From: an uncultured Saprospiraceae bacterium | GTDB taxonomy: Bacteria; Bacteroidota; Bacteroidia; Chitinophagales; Saprospiraceae | Direction: 5' to 3' | Assembly: GCA_937941095.1 (NCBI GenBank) | Contig: CALDYJ010000004.1 | Span: 1-64,000 of the forward strand | DNA length: 64,000 bases | In this document: one piece after another, positions 44,188 to 54,023 of the stretch | Numbering within the stretch: position 1 is the first letter of the stretch | Layout: each line of letters starts with the position of its first letter | Translations under genes and position numbers: made by a program | The notes under the pieces: generated by a model | The model's database searches: none | Told to the model about the DNA's origin: nothing | Seen by the model: only the letters and a program-made list of their open reading frames with translations

Positions 44188-45699
44188 ATGAATTTATTTA
44201 AATATATAGTTTTAATCCTTTCAAGTCTGGCAATTGTAGGATGCTCAGATTTGGTAGAAGAGCCTGTTGGTTTATTATCTCCTGTTGGTTTTTTCAATAC
44301 AACAGATGATATCCAAACAGCCATTGATGGCGCAATGACACATGCCATCAATGAAAAATTTTGGGGTAGAAAACTTTCTATTGCCTTAATGTTACGTTCT
44401 GATATGGTCAATCTTCAGTCTACTCAAACTAGAAGGGTTGAGCAGAATGATTTTACTACTTTGGCCAGTAATGGAATGATTAGTGAATTTTGGTTAAAAA
44501 CTTACCAAGGAATATCTGGTGCTAATCTTGCGATTTCAGGTGCCGAAGATGTGGAAGTAGATGCAGCAGATAAAAATCCTGTAACAGCTCAAGCTTATTT
44601 TATTAGAGCATTTTATTATTTTCATTTAGTGAGACAATTTGGAGGTGTACCGTATATTGATGCGCCGATAATTGATGCTGATGCAGCTGGTTCTATAAGT
44701 AGAACTTCAGCTTCTGAAGTATATGCGAAGATCATTTCAGATTTGGAATTTGCAAAAATGTGGTTACCTGATACACAACCTTCAAGAGCTATACCAGCGA
44801 AATCTGCTGCAAGTTCTTATTTGGCTTTAGTGCATTTGACTATGGGGAATTGGCAAGCAGCATATGACGAGGCTAAAGAAGTTATTGATAATGCAGGAAC
44901 TTATAACTTAGCATTAGATCCAGATTTTCAAACTCTATTTAATGCTGATTTAATTGATGGCTCTTTAGAGCCAATATTTGCATTGGATTATAACAACGTA
45001 GAAGCTCCAAATAATGGTTATGACCAAATTGCACCTATGACTGGAATTAGAGGTGATGATAGAAATTCTGGAGGCGGATGGTCTGTAGCAGTTCCTACCT
45101 TAGCTGTTTATGAAACATGGCCTTCTGGAGATTATAGAAGAGCAGTTAGTTTTGATGAGGAAGCTTCAATTGGGGGAGAGTTAGTAGACTTTACTAATTT
45201 TACTATTAGTGGTCATGAGCATGCGGCTAATCAACCGTACATTGCGAAGTATACTCGTTTTCCAGGACCATTTGCTCGTGGAAATGCAAGAGCAACTAGT
45301 CATAATTATTCAATGATACGTTATGCAGAAGTTTTACTTATTGCAGCTGAAGCAGCCGTTGAGTTAGGAAATAATTCTGATGCTCTTACTTACATTAATA
45401 TGGTGAGAGAAAGAGCAAGAAATGGAGGAGCTTGGCAAAATACAGGTCCAAGCGATGAGCCTGCAGATCTTACAGGTACAGTTACTGTTGATGACGTATT
45501 AGAAGAACGTAGATTTGAGCTTGCTTTTGAGTGTAAAAGATGGTATGATATCGCTAGAAGAAGAATTGGAAATGAAGCTTTTGGACCAAATGGTTTAGAA
45601 GGAGAAAAAGAGTTCTTTAATGACGATGATTATTTGATGCCATTACCTGGAGATGAATTAGAAAGGAATCCTAATTTAACTCAAAATCCTGGATATTAA
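44188..45699 (+). CDS. SusD-like surface glycan-binding lipoprotein
   Basis: 503 residues. The lipoprotein signal is SLAIVGC (Cys19). The SusD/RagB fold is shown by TPR-like helices (TAQAYFIRAFYYFHLVRQFGGVPY), MIRYAEVLLIAAEAAVELG and the C-terminal block EERRFELAFECKRWYDIARR. It caps the SusC barrel and binds the glycan at the cell surface. It is 63 bp downstream of susC. After it comes a strong palindromic hairpin that may cut transcription or protect the susCD message. Confidence 0.94.
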   Translation: MNLFKYIVLILSSLAIVGCSDLVEEPVGLLSPVGFFNTTDDIQTAIDGAMTHAINEKFWGRKLSIALMLRSDMVNLQSTQTRRVEQNDFTTLASNGMISEFWLKTYQGISGANLAISGAEDVEVDAADKNPVTAQAYFIRAFYYFHLVRQFGGVPYIDAPIIDADAAGSISRTSASEVYAKIISDLEFAKMWLPDTQPSRAIPAKSAASSYLALVHLTMGNWQAAYDEAKEVIDNAGTYNLALDPDFQTLFNADLIDGSLEPIFALDYNNVEAPNNGYDQIAPMTGIRGDDRNSGGGWSVAVPTLAVYETWPSGDYRRAVSFDEEASIGGELVDFTNFTISGHEHAANQPYIAKYTRFPGPFARGNARATSHNYSMIRYAEVLLIAAEAAVELGNNSDALTYINMVRERARNGGAWQNTGPSDEPADLTGTVTVDDVLEERRFELAFECKRWYDIARRRIGNEAFGPNGLEGEKEFFNDDDYLMPLPGDELERNPNLTQNPGY

Positions 45700-45717
45700 T
45701 TAAGAGTAAACCACTAT

Positions 45718-45769
45718 GCAAAACGAATCCTTCCATAAATAAATTTATTTATGGAAGGATAATTTTGCA
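45718..45769 (+). terminator. Long hairpin between susD and the lyase genes
   Basis: A perfect 34-base palindrome (45727-45760), extended by outer arms TGCAAAA (45718-45724) and TTTTGCA (45763-45769) with small bulges. There is no long U tract, so it may be an attenuator or a message-stabilising element rather than a full terminator. It would let susCD be expressed more strongly than the enzymes. Confidence 0.6.
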
Positions 45770-45933
45770 TATCAATTCAAATATTAATTTTTAATTGTTT
45801 CTGCTGAATTAACTTTAATGCCTTAGCCAAACGCCTTGTTTAGTGTTACTATTCTTTAGTAAGATGACCATCTCAATAGTCAATAGACACTTTTTTGTTT
45901 AGTACTTTACTTCATTTAAAACGAATCACAGAC

Positions 45934-48231
45934 TTGAAAAATATTCTGCTATTATTTTTTTGTTTAGCAATTTTAGTTGCTTGTAAATCTATTCCACCGG
46001 AAATAGATAAATCAAACAGTATCTTAAAAATTGAAGAAAACGAAAATAAACTTCTAAAGACTATAGAAGAATTTAACCTAGCTGCAGAAAATGCTCAAGC
46101 GGGTGATAAATTAATATTAGCAAATGGAATTTGGAAAGATGCAGAATTAAAAATTAATAAAAACGGCACCTCTTCCAAGCCTATTTTTATAACTGTAGAA
46201 GAAAAAGGTAAAGTTTTTTTAGAAGGTCAATCAAATTTAAAAATTGGAGGTTCTTTCATTCATGTAGAAGGCTTAGTTTTTAGAAATGGGTATACACCTA
46301 GTGGATCAGTTATCGCATTTAAAAGTGGAAAAGAAAATTTTTGTAACAATTGTAGGGTAACAGAATGTGTAATCGATGATTACAATCCACCAGAAAGACA
46401 TGATTCCGATTATTGGGTAGAAATATATGGAAAAAACAATAGGTTTGATCATAACTATTTGGTCGGAAAAAGAAATCGAGGCGTGACTTTAGCCGTAAGA
46501 TTGAAAACAGAAGCAAGTAGAGAAAATAATCACATCATTGATTATAATCATTTTGGTTATCACCCGATTCTTGGTTCCAACGGAGGCGAGACTCTTAGAG
46601 TGGGGACAAGTCATTATTCAATGTCAAATTCTAATACTGTAGTTGAGAATAATTATTTTGAAAGGTGTAATGGAGAGCTTGAAATTATTTCAAGTAAATC
46701 TTGCCAGAATACATTTAACAATAATACTTTCTTTGAATGTCAAGGCACCCTTACCATGAGGCATGGAAATGAAACCTTAGTTAAGAATAATACATTTTTA
46801 GGAAATGGCAAACCTAATACAGGAGGCATCAGAATTATCAACGAAACCCAAACAGTGAAAAATAATTACTGTGAAGGACTAACAGGTACAAGGTTTAGAG
46901 CAGCCCTAGTAATTATGAATGGAGTGCCAAACTCACCATTGAATAGATATTTTCAAGTGATTGATTCCGAAGCTTCGAATAATATGATAATTGATTGTGA
47001 TCACATTCAATTGTGTGCAGGTTCTGATGAAGAAAGAAGTGCGACTCCGAATAATACAAAAATGAATTCTAATATTATTTATAACACTAAAAAAGACAAA
47101 GTCTTCACAATTTATGATGATGTAAGTGGTATTGAATTTAAAGATAATTTACTGAGCAATAACATGGACTTTCCGCAATATCAGGAAACAGAATTAAAGA
47201 AGGGTTTCAAAAAACAAGAAATCAATCTAATTAGGGAAAATGGAATACTATCTTCAAACACACACCCTCACATTGGCCCTGATCCATTATTGCCAAGAAT
47301 TAATCAGACGAATACAGGTATACCATGGTACCCAAAGAAAAATTATCAAATAGAATTTGATAATGGAAAAGATATTCTGGTAAAGCCAGGAGAAAATACA
47401 ATTTATGAAGCTGTTAAAAATTCTAAAAAAGGAGATAGAATAATCCTAACGCAAAAGGGAAAATATTTAGAAAGCAAGTCTATTGACATCAAACATACTT
47501 TAACAATCATTGGAGAAAATGAGCTGAATACAAAACCTATCATTACTTTTGAAAGGTCTTCATTATTCAATGTTTTAAATGAAGGTTCTTTGTCTTTAGA
47601 AAACTTAAAATTCTCTGGTGAAGATTGTGATGATTATGCTGGAAATGCTGTTATCCGAACCAGTAGGTATTCTATGATTAATAACTACAAACTTAAAATA
47701 AAAGGCTGTGATTTTGAAAATCTAGATGTCAATCATAGTTTCAATGTGTTGAAAGTTTATAAAAATTCATTCGCTGATTCCATTTTAGTAAAAGATTGTA
47801 ATTTCAAAAATATCACAGGCCATGTTTTTAATTTGGATAAAGAGTTTGATGACATTGGTATTTATAATGTAGAAAATTTTGAAATGGAGAATTGTACTTT
47901 TGAAAATATTGGAGGTGTTGCTATAAATCTTTATCGAGGTGGTAGGGATGAAAGTACATTTGGACCAATTCTAAAATTGCGAAATACAGAATTCTTTAAC
48001 GTCGGTCATGATAAGAGAAATAAATACAATGCTGCATTGTCCATACATGGAGTGCAATTTGCAGAAATGGAAAATTTAAATTTTAAAGACTCCAAAAAAG
48101 TAAAAATGCACCTAGTAGTAGGAGAGCCAGTAATAAAATTAAATAACATCGATTTTGATGCATGTGATAAAATGACCTCAAACAGTGATGCTTATCAGAG
48201 GAGCAATATTAATGTCAAAAATGCTAAGTAA
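45934..48231 (+). CDS. PL6-family alginate lyase, two-domain lipoprotein
   Basis: 765 residues from the TTG at 45934, chosen because a lipoprotein signal (LAILVAC, Cys17) starts there; the open frame reaches 45895. The N-terminal beta-helix (about 40-440) has the PL6 catalytic pair, Lys255 in IISSKSCQN and Arg276 in LTMRHGN, with the same 21-residue spacing as in chondroitinase B. The C-terminal part (about 470-765) is a second beta-helix, as in two-domain PL6 enzymes such as AlyGC. It depolymerises alginate by beta-elimination at the cell surface or in the periplasm. Confidence 0.9.
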   Translation: MKNILLLFFCLAILVACKSIPPEIDKSNSILKIEENENKLLKTIEEFNLAAENAQAGDKLILANGIWKDAELKINKNGTSSKPIFITVEEKGKVFLEGQSNLKIGGSFIHVEGLVFRNGYTPSGSVIAFKSGKENFCNNCRVTECVIDDYNPPERHDSDYWVEIYGKNNRFDHNYLVGKRNRGVTLAVRLKTEASRENNHIIDYNHFGYHPILGSNGGETLRVGTSHYSMSNSNTVVENNYFERCNGELEIISSKSCQNTFNNNTFFECQGTLTMRHGNETLVKNNTFLGNGKPNTGGIRIINETQTVKNNYCEGLTGTRFRAALVIMNGVPNSPLNRYFQVIDSEASNNMIIDCDHIQLCAGSDEERSATPNNTKMNSNIIYNTKKDKVFTIYDDVSGIEFKDNLLSNNMDFPQYQETELKKGFKKQEINLIRENGILSSNTHPHIGPDPLLPRINQTNTGIPWYPKKNYQIEFDNGKDILVKPGENTIYEAVKNSKKGDRIILTQKGKYLESKSIDIKHTLTIIGENELNTKPIITFERSSLFNVLNEGSLSLENLKFSGEDCDDYAGNAVIRTSRYSMINNYKLKIKGCDFENLDVNHSFNVLKVYKNSFADSILVKDCNFKNITGHVFNLDKEFDDIGIYNVENFEMENCTFENIGGVAINLYRGGRDESTFGPILKLRNTEFFNVGHDKRNKYNAALSIHGVQFAEMENLNFKDSKKVKMHLVVGEPVIKLNNIDFDACDKMTSNSDAYQRSNINVKNAK

Positions 48232-48234
48232 GAA

Positions 48235-50472
48235 ATGTTGTCAAGAGTTTTAAGTTTGCTTTGTTTGTTGCTTTGTATGTCTTGTGCAGCACAAGATCAT
48301 CCAAGTTTGTCACTTACACCTGAGGGTGTCAAGATGATTAGATCAGAGTTAGGAAACATTGGTCTTTTTGATCAAGCATTGGCTGATGCAAAAAAGGAAG
48401 TAGATGCAGAAATAGAATTGGGAATTAAAGTACCCATACCAAAAGATATGGCTGGAGGTTATACCCATGAAAGGCATAAAAGGAATTTCGTGGTTTTACA
48501 AATTGCAGGTAATTTATATCAAGTAACCGGAGAAGAAAAGTATGCTAATTATATTAAAGAAAGTTTGTTGGCTTATGCTAAAATGTACCCAAACTTACCT
48601 TTACATCCAACTAACAGATCTTACGCAACAGGAAAAATTTTTTGGCAATGTCTTAATGATGCAAATTGGCTAGTATATGTTAGTCAAGCCTATGATTGCA
48701 TTTATGATTTCTTATCAAAAAAAGAAAGAGATCATTTAGAAAAAGATTTGTTTAGACCTTTTGCTGAATTTTTATCTAGAGAAAACCCGAAATTTTTTAA
48801 CCGTATACATAATCACAGTACTTGGGCTAATGCTGCTGTAGGCATGATCGGATTGGTCATGGATGATAAAGAATTAGTTCAATGGTCTTTGTATGGATTA
48901 CCTAATGATGGTATTAATGAAAATGAAGTGGACAATGATGGAGGTTATATAAAAGTAAAAGGAGTTAGAGTGGCTGGATTTTTGGCACAACTTGATCTAT
49001 CTTTTGCGCCAGATGGATATTTTACAGAAGGACCTTATTATTTACGTTATGCTATTTTTCCATTTTTGGTTTACGCAAAGGCCTTACATAACAATAAACC
49101 AGCATTAGATATTTTAAATTATAGAGACGGGATTTTAAGCAAGGCCGTTGATGCATTAATGCTTCAAACTGATGCAAGTGGTAGATTTTTTCCTCTAAAT
49201 GATGCGCAGAAGGGGATGTCTATAGAAGCTAGAGAGATCATTACAGCTATTGATGTAATGTACACCTATAGAGGGCAAAATCCAGTTTTACTTTCTATTG
49301 CCAAAGACCAGAACAAAGTACTCTTGGACGAAACTGGTTTTACTGTTGCAAAAGCGATACAGCAAGAAAAGGAAGAACCTTACATACAGAGATCTGCGGT
49401 TTTTGGAGATGGCGAAAGTGGCTTAGAAGGAGGAGTAAGTATATTGAGAGCAGATGATGCTTGTTTGGTGATGAAATATTCTGCTCAAGGAATGGGACAT
49501 GGGCACTTTGATAAATTATCTTATTCCTACTATGATGAAGTAGGAGAAATTATTCAAGATTATGGAGCTGTAAGATGGGTTAATGTGGATCAAAAAGGAG
49601 GAGGAAGGTATTTGCCAGAAAACAAAACTTTTGGAAAACAAAGTATTGGACATAATACAATAGTTGTTAATGAAGAGTCTCATTATGAAGGAAGCGTAAA
49701 AAAAGGTGAAGAGAACCACCCAGAACTTTACCATGTAGACATTTCAAATGATAATCTTCAGTTAATCAGTGCAAAAGAAAATCATGCATACCCAGGTACA
49801 AAGCTTCATCGTTCATTATTTTTATTTCAAGATGAAGACTTCAGCAACCCTCTTGTAATAGATATTTTTAGAGCTTCATCTATTAATCCAAATCAATACG
49901 ATCTACCATTGTGGTTTATGGGGCATTTATTATCTGCTGATTTTGAATATTCAAAAAGTATGGAAAGCCTAGAGATCTTAGGAGACAAAAATGGATACCA
50001 ACATATATGGAAAGAAGCTGAAGGGATCTCAGCAAATAACCAATTTCAAATAACGTGGTTTGGAAACGAAAAATTCTATTCAATGAATGCTGTGCTTGGT
50101 GAAAATGATAAACTAATTTTTGGCAGATTAGGAGCAAATGATCCTAATTTTAATTTGAGAAATGATCCTGTATTTATTCATAGAAAAGAGAATGCTAAAT
50201 CCTCAACCTATGTTAACATTATAGAATCTCATGGTACATATGAACGGACTACAGAAATTCCATTAAGTCCTTTTTCACAGGTTGAAAGTATCGAGTTGAT
50301 TGAAGATAGTAGAGAATATACTATTCTAAAATTTAAAAGCACTAAACAAAATGAATGGACTTTGGCTATCGCCAATGAAAATAACAGTTCAGAAGCCCTT
50401 CATAAATTGGAAGTAAATGGCATAGATTATTTGTGGAAAGGGGTATATAAAATATTTAAAAATCAAAAATAG
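48235..50472 (+). CDS. PL17-family exo-oligoalginate lyase
   Basis: 745 residues. Lipoprotein signal LLCMSC (Cys17). The alpha/alpha-toroid domain (about 20-370) holds RIHNHSTW with Asn193 and His194 and the aromatic FTEGPYYLRY stretch (263-272), and the heparinase II/III-type beta domain (about 380-745) holds GMGHGHFDKLSY (His422/His424). These fit the Asn, His, Tyr and His catalytic set described for PL17. The enzyme releases unsaturated uronic acid monomers from oligoalginate. It starts 3 bp after the PL6 gene. Confidence 0.92.
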   Translation: MLSRVLSLLCLLLCMSCAAQDHPSLSLTPEGVKMIRSELGNIGLFDQALADAKKEVDAEIELGIKVPIPKDMAGGYTHERHKRNFVVLQIAGNLYQVTGEEKYANYIKESLLAYAKMYPNLPLHPTNRSYATGKIFWQCLNDANWLVYVSQAYDCIYDFLSKKERDHLEKDLFRPFAEFLSRENPKFFNRIHNHSTWANAAVGMIGLVMDDKELVQWSLYGLPNDGINENEVDNDGGYIKVKGVRVAGFLAQLDLSFAPDGYFTEGPYYLRYAIFPFLVYAKALHNNKPALDILNYRDGILSKAVDALMLQTDASGRFFPLNDAQKGMSIEAREIITAIDVMYTYRGQNPVLLSIAKDQNKVLLDETGFTVAKAIQQEKEEPYIQRSAVFGDGESGLEGGVSILRADDACLVMKYSAQGMGHGHFDKLSYSYYDEVGEIIQDYGAVRWVNVDQKGGGRYLPENKTFGKQSIGHNTIVVNEESHYEGSVKKGEENHPELYHVDISNDNLQLISAKENHAYPGTKLHRSLFLFQDEDFSNPLVIDIFRASSINPNQYDLPLWFMGHLLSADFEYSKSMESLEILGDKNGYQHIWKEAEGISANNQFQITWFGNEKFYSMNAVLGENDKLIFGRLGANDPNFNLRNDPVFIHRKENAKSSTYVNIIESHGTYERTTEIPLSPFSQVESIELIEDSREYTILKFKSTKQNEWTLAIANENNSSEALHKLEVNGIDYLWKGVYKIFKNQK

Positions 50473-50474
50473 AT

Positions 50475-50864
50475 ATGAGTTTACATAAAGACATAAAACC
50501 AACAAAAGAATATTGGATAGATTCTGAAACTCCATGGGAACCAGTTGCAGAAGGATTATCAAGACAGGTTATGGGATATGATGGAAAGATCATGCTTGTA
50601 AAAGCAAAATTTGAAACTGGAGCAGTTGGGATGTTACACAAACATTATCACTCTCAAGTAACCTATGTGGCAAGTGGAGAATTTGAAATGACAATTGGAG
50701 ATGATGTCAGAATAATCAGAGCAGGAGATTCTTATTATATACCGCCGCATGAAATGCATGGTTGTGTATGCAAGAGCCCTGGGATTTTAATAGATGTTTT
50801 TAGTCCTGCAAGAGAGGACTTTTTAGGTCACGAACAATTAGATTTACAGTCATGGCCGAATTAA
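50475..50864 (+). CDS. kdgF: KdgF-like cupin, unsaturated-uronate lineariser
   Basis: 129 residues, single cupin domain. Metal-binding residues are in LHKHYHSQVTYVASGEFE (His, His, Gln/Glu) and PPHEMHG (His). KdgF converts the cyclic 4,5-unsaturated monouronate made by pectate or alginate lyases into the open DEH form. It starts 2 bp after the PL17 stop and overlaps the MFS transporter start by 13 bp. Confidence 0.9.
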   Translation: MSLHKDIKPTKEYWIDSETPWEPVAEGLSRQVMGYDGKIMLVKAKFETGAVGMLHKHYHSQVTYVASGEFEMTIGDDVRIIRAGDSYYIPPHEMHGCVCKSPGILIDVFSPAREDFLGHEQLDLQSWPN

Positions 50865-52171
50865 AAAAGAAAGTAGGGGGACTTCGTTGGTGGGTTGTAG
50901 GGCTGATCGCTTTAGCCACTGTTATTAATTACATCGATAGACAAGCCTTAGGAGTTCTTTGGCCAGATATTGCAGCCGATCTTTATCCTAATGAGAGTAG
51001 TGATGGAAGAAAAGAAATATATGGATGGATAACAGGCAGCTTTATTTTTTTCTACGCAATGGGTCAGGCATTATTCGGTAAAATCTTTGATTGGATAGGA
51101 ACTAGAATTGGTTTTGCTATATCTATTGGCGTTTGGTCAATTGCGACAGCACTCCATGCATTTGCCAGTGGAGCATGGTCTTTTGCCATTTTTAGATCAA
51201 TTTTAGGAGTTGCCGAAGCAGGTAATTGGCCTGGTGCTGCAAAAGGAAATGCTGAATGGTTTCCGACACATGAGCGTGCATTTGCACAAGGCTTATTTAA
51301 TTCTGGCGCTGCTATTGGAGGAATTGTTGCTATTCCGATGATCGCATTCATGACTGTTTTTTGTAGCTGGCAGATGATATTTATTGTTATTGGACTTTTT
51401 GGATTATTATGGTTGATTCCGTGGTTTCTAATCGTCAAAGCACCGCCAAAATATCATCCAAATATTTCAGAAGAAGAACGAGAATACATCTTGAGTGGAC
51501 AAAAATCTAATGAAGAATCTGAATTAATTGGTGATGAAGAAGAGGAATACAATCCTTCCACTTCAGATTTGTTAAAACATAAAGAGAGTTGGGGGGTGAT
51601 TATAGCTTCTGCTGCAATTGATCCGATATGGTGGCTTTTTATAGTTTGGATACCAATCTACCTGAACGGGGTGTATGGAATGGATGTGAAAACCATTGGG
51701 ATTTATGGTTGGGTACCTTATGTTGGTGCTATGTTTGGAGCATGGTTTGGTGGTTTGTTAGCACAAAACAGAATGAAAGCAGGTTGGGATGTGAATAAAA
51801 CGAGGAAGTGGGTAATTACAGTTGGGTGTTTGATCATGCTACCTTCATTCTTTCTATTGATGAATTCAACCACTGCTACTAGTGGAGTCCTGATTATGGC
51901 AATAATTTTATTTGGATTTCAAACCTCTATTGGAAATGTCCAAACTTTGCCTTCGGATTTATTCGGAAAGAATACAGTAGGAACCTTAGCAGGTATTGCT
52001 GGAATGGCAGCAAAGTTAGGAGCGTTTGGGCTTACAATTTTGGTACCTTTGCTCACCAAAGGAGAGAATTATACACCTGCATTTTTAGTAGGTGCTGTAC
52101 TTGCCTTCATTGCCTTGATAGCAGTTTGGGTATTAATACCAAGAGTGGAAAAAGTCAAGCCTTTATTCTAA
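50852..52171 (+). CDS. MFS hexuronate transporter (ExuT-like)
   Basis: 439 residues, 12 predicted membrane helices. ExuT/anion:cation symporter-type signatures: VINYIDRQALGVLWPDIA in helix 1, ARSILGVAEAGNWPGAAKGNAEWF-like block in the sequence split as RSILGVAEAGNWPG and AAKGNAEWFP, and GWVPYVGAMFGAWFGGLLA late. It probably carries DEH or uronate across the inner membrane. Its start overlaps the kdgF end in another frame, evidence of translational coupling. There is a charged cytoplasmic loop at about residues 205-240 (SEEEREYILSGQKSNEES). Confidence 0.9.
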   Translation: MAELKKKVGGLRWWVVGLIALATVINYIDRQALGVLWPDIAADLYPNESSDGRKEIYGWITGSFIFFYAMGQALFGKIFDWIGTRIGFAISIGVWSIATALHAFASGAWSFAIFRSILGVAEAGNWPGAAKGNAEWFPTHERAFAQGLFNSGAAIGGIVAIPMIAFMTVFCSWQMIFIVIGLFGLLWLIPWFLIVKAPPKYHPNISEEEREYILSGQKSNEESELIGDEEEEYNPSTSDLLKHKESWGVIIASAAIDPIWWLFIVWIPIYLNGVYGMDVKTIGIYGWVPYVGAMFGAWFGGLLAQNRMKAGWDVNKTRKWVITVGCLIMLPSFFLLMNSTTATSGVLIMAIILFGFQTSIGNVQTLPSDLFGKNTVGTLAGIAGMAAKLGAFGLTILVPLLTKGENYTPAFLVGAVLAFIALIAVWVLIPRVEKVKPLF

Positions 52172-52198
52172 ATTAGAAAATGATAAAAATTAAATAAT

Positions 52199-52960
52199 AT
52201 GAATTTAAATGGAAAAATTGCAATTGTAACTGGTGCAACTAGTGGCATTGGTTTTGAAGTTGCAAAACATCTTGGTAAACATGGTAGCACCGTAATCTTA
52301 AATGGTAGAGATGATGAAAAAGGAAAAGCATGTTTAAAAGAACTAACGGATCTTGGTTATTCTGCAGAGTATCATGGTTTTGATGTGACCAATGAAGAGC
52401 AAGTAAGTAAAAACATAAAAGATATTGGTGAGAAGTACGGCAAGATTGATGTATTAATAAACAATGCAGGAGGTCTTGGAGGCCGATCTAGATTTGAAGT
52501 GATGACTACAGAGTTTTATAGAGGTGTTATGGCCTTGAATTTAGATTCAGTTTTCTTTGCTTCAAGAGCAGCTATTCCTTACCTCAAAAAAGGTACTCAT
52601 CCAACTATAATTAATTTTACTTCAAACGCTGCATGGAATGCTGGAGGACCTGGTGCAGGAATGTACGGTACTTCAAAAGCGGGTGTACACACCATTACAA
52701 GAGCATTAGCGAAAGATTTAGCTGAATATGGGATTCGAGTAAATGCTGTATCGCCAGGAACTATCGATACTAATTTCCACATTGGAATAAAATCTACGAA
52801 ACCTGAAGTATTTGCTTCATGGAAAAACAATATTATGTTAGGTAGATTAGGACAACCAGAAGATGTAGCATCTGTTGTTGCTTTTTTAGCAAGTGAAGAA
52901 GCTGCTTTCATTACAGCTGAAACAATACAAATAGGCGGTGGTCAAGCTCTTGGTATTTAA
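52199..52960 (+). CDS. SDR oxidoreductase, probable DEH reductase
   Basis: 253 residues, a classical SDR: VTGATSGIGFEVAK (cofactor loop), NNAGG, NFTSNAA (Ser), MYGTSKAGVHT (Tyr and Lys) and VNAVSPGTI. In alginate loci of Bacteroidota an SDR in this place reduces 4-deoxy-L-erythro-5-hexoseulose uronate (DEH) to KDG. Here it stands between the uronate transporter and kdgK, which fits. Cofactor choice (NADH or NADPH) cannot be read with certainty; the Asn-Gly-Arg after strand 2 (LNGRDD) would allow NADPH. Confidence 0.88.
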   Translation: MNLNGKIAIVTGATSGIGFEVAKHLGKHGSTVILNGRDDEKGKACLKELTDLGYSAEYHGFDVTNEEQVSKNIKDIGEKYGKIDVLINNAGGLGGRSRFEVMTTEFYRGVMALNLDSVFFASRAAIPYLKKGTHPTIINFTSNAAWNAGGPGAGMYGTSKAGVHTITRALAKDLAEYGIRVNAVSPGTIDTNFHIGIKSTKPEVFASWKNNIMLGRLGQPEDVASVVAFLASEEAAFITAETIQIGGGQALGI

Positions 52961-52980
52961 AATTAATACTTCAATTTAAG

Positions 52981-54015
52981 ATGAAAAGAATAATCACATT
53001 CGGTGAGATCATGCTAAGATTAAGTCCACCAGGATTTAAAAGATTTTCTCAGACCTATTCTTTTGATGTAGTGTATGGAGGAGGAGAAAGTAATGTTGCT
53101 GTTTCATTAGCAAATTATGGAATGGATGCTGCATTTGTTTCAAGGATTCCCAAAAATGATATTGGTGAATGTGCTCTCATGGAGCTGAGAAAGCGTGGTG
53201 TAGATACACAACATATTCTAAGAGAAGGAGAAAGATTAGGTATTTACTTTTTGGAAACAGGAGCAGTTAGCAGAGGGAGTAAGGTTGTGTATGATAGGGC
53301 GCATTCTGGGATGGCAACTATTGAAGCAGGAATGGTAGATTGGGAAAAAGCTTTGCATAATGCTGATTGGTTTCATTGGACAGGAATAACTCCAGCACTT
53401 GCTCAAGGTGCTGCGGATGCATGTCTTGAGGCTATCCAAGCAGCAAATAAAATGGGAATTACCGTTTCTACAGATTTAAACTATCGAAAAAAACTGTGGA
53501 AATATGGTAAGGAACCTATGGATGTAATGCCTGAACTTGTTGCTGGTTGTGACATAATTTTAGGAAATGAAGAAGATGCGGAAAAACATTTTGGCCTTCA
53601 CCCAGAAGGAGTCGATGTTACTCATGGAGGTTCAATTCAAGCAGAATCTTATCTTTCCGTACTTCAACAACTAATGAAAATGTTTCCTAGAGCAAAGAAG
53701 GTGATTACTACACTTCGCGGCTCCATCTCTGCATCTCATAACAGTTGGTCAGGGGTACTTTGGGATGGTAAAACCTTATTCAAAGCCCCAACGTATCAAA
53801 TTACAGACATCGTAGATAGAGTAGGAGGTGGAGATAGTTTTATGGCTGGATTGATCTATGGCCTCTTGAATTTTGATGATGATCAGAAAGCATTAAATTT
53901 TGCTGTTGCTGCATCTTGTTTAAAACATACCATAAAAGGTGATGCTAATCTAGTTACGGTTTCTGAAGTTGAAAAATTAATGTCGGGCGATGCATCCGGC
54001 AGAGTTTCAAGATAA
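52981..54015 (+). CDS. kdgK: 2-keto-3-deoxygluconate kinase
   Basis: 344 residues of the PfkB/ribokinase family. It phosphorylates KDG to KDPG. N-terminal motif ITFGEIMLRLSPPG and YGGGESNVAVSLANYG are typical of KdgK; the C-terminal PfkB signature is DIVDRVGGGDSFMAGLIYG with the catalytic Asp. The usual GAGD is GGGD here, a common variant. It lies 20 bp after the DEH-reductase gene and 8 bp before eda. Confidence 0.93.
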   Translation: MKRIITFGEIMLRLSPPGFKRFSQTYSFDVVYGGGESNVAVSLANYGMDAAFVSRIPKNDIGECALMELRKRGVDTQHILREGERLGIYFLETGAVSRGSKVVYDRAHSGMATIEAGMVDWEKALHNADWFHWTGITPALAQGAADACLEAIQAANKMGITVSTDLNYRKKLWKYGKEPMDVMPELVAGCDIILGNEEDAEKHFGLHPEGVDVTHGGSIQAESYLSVLQQLMKMFPRAKKVITTLRGSISASHNSWSGVLWDGKTLFKAPTYQITDIVDRVGGGDSFMAGLIYGLLNFDDDQKALNFAVAASCLKHTIKGDANLVTVSEVEKLMSGDASGRVSR

Positions 54016-54023
54016 AAAATAGA

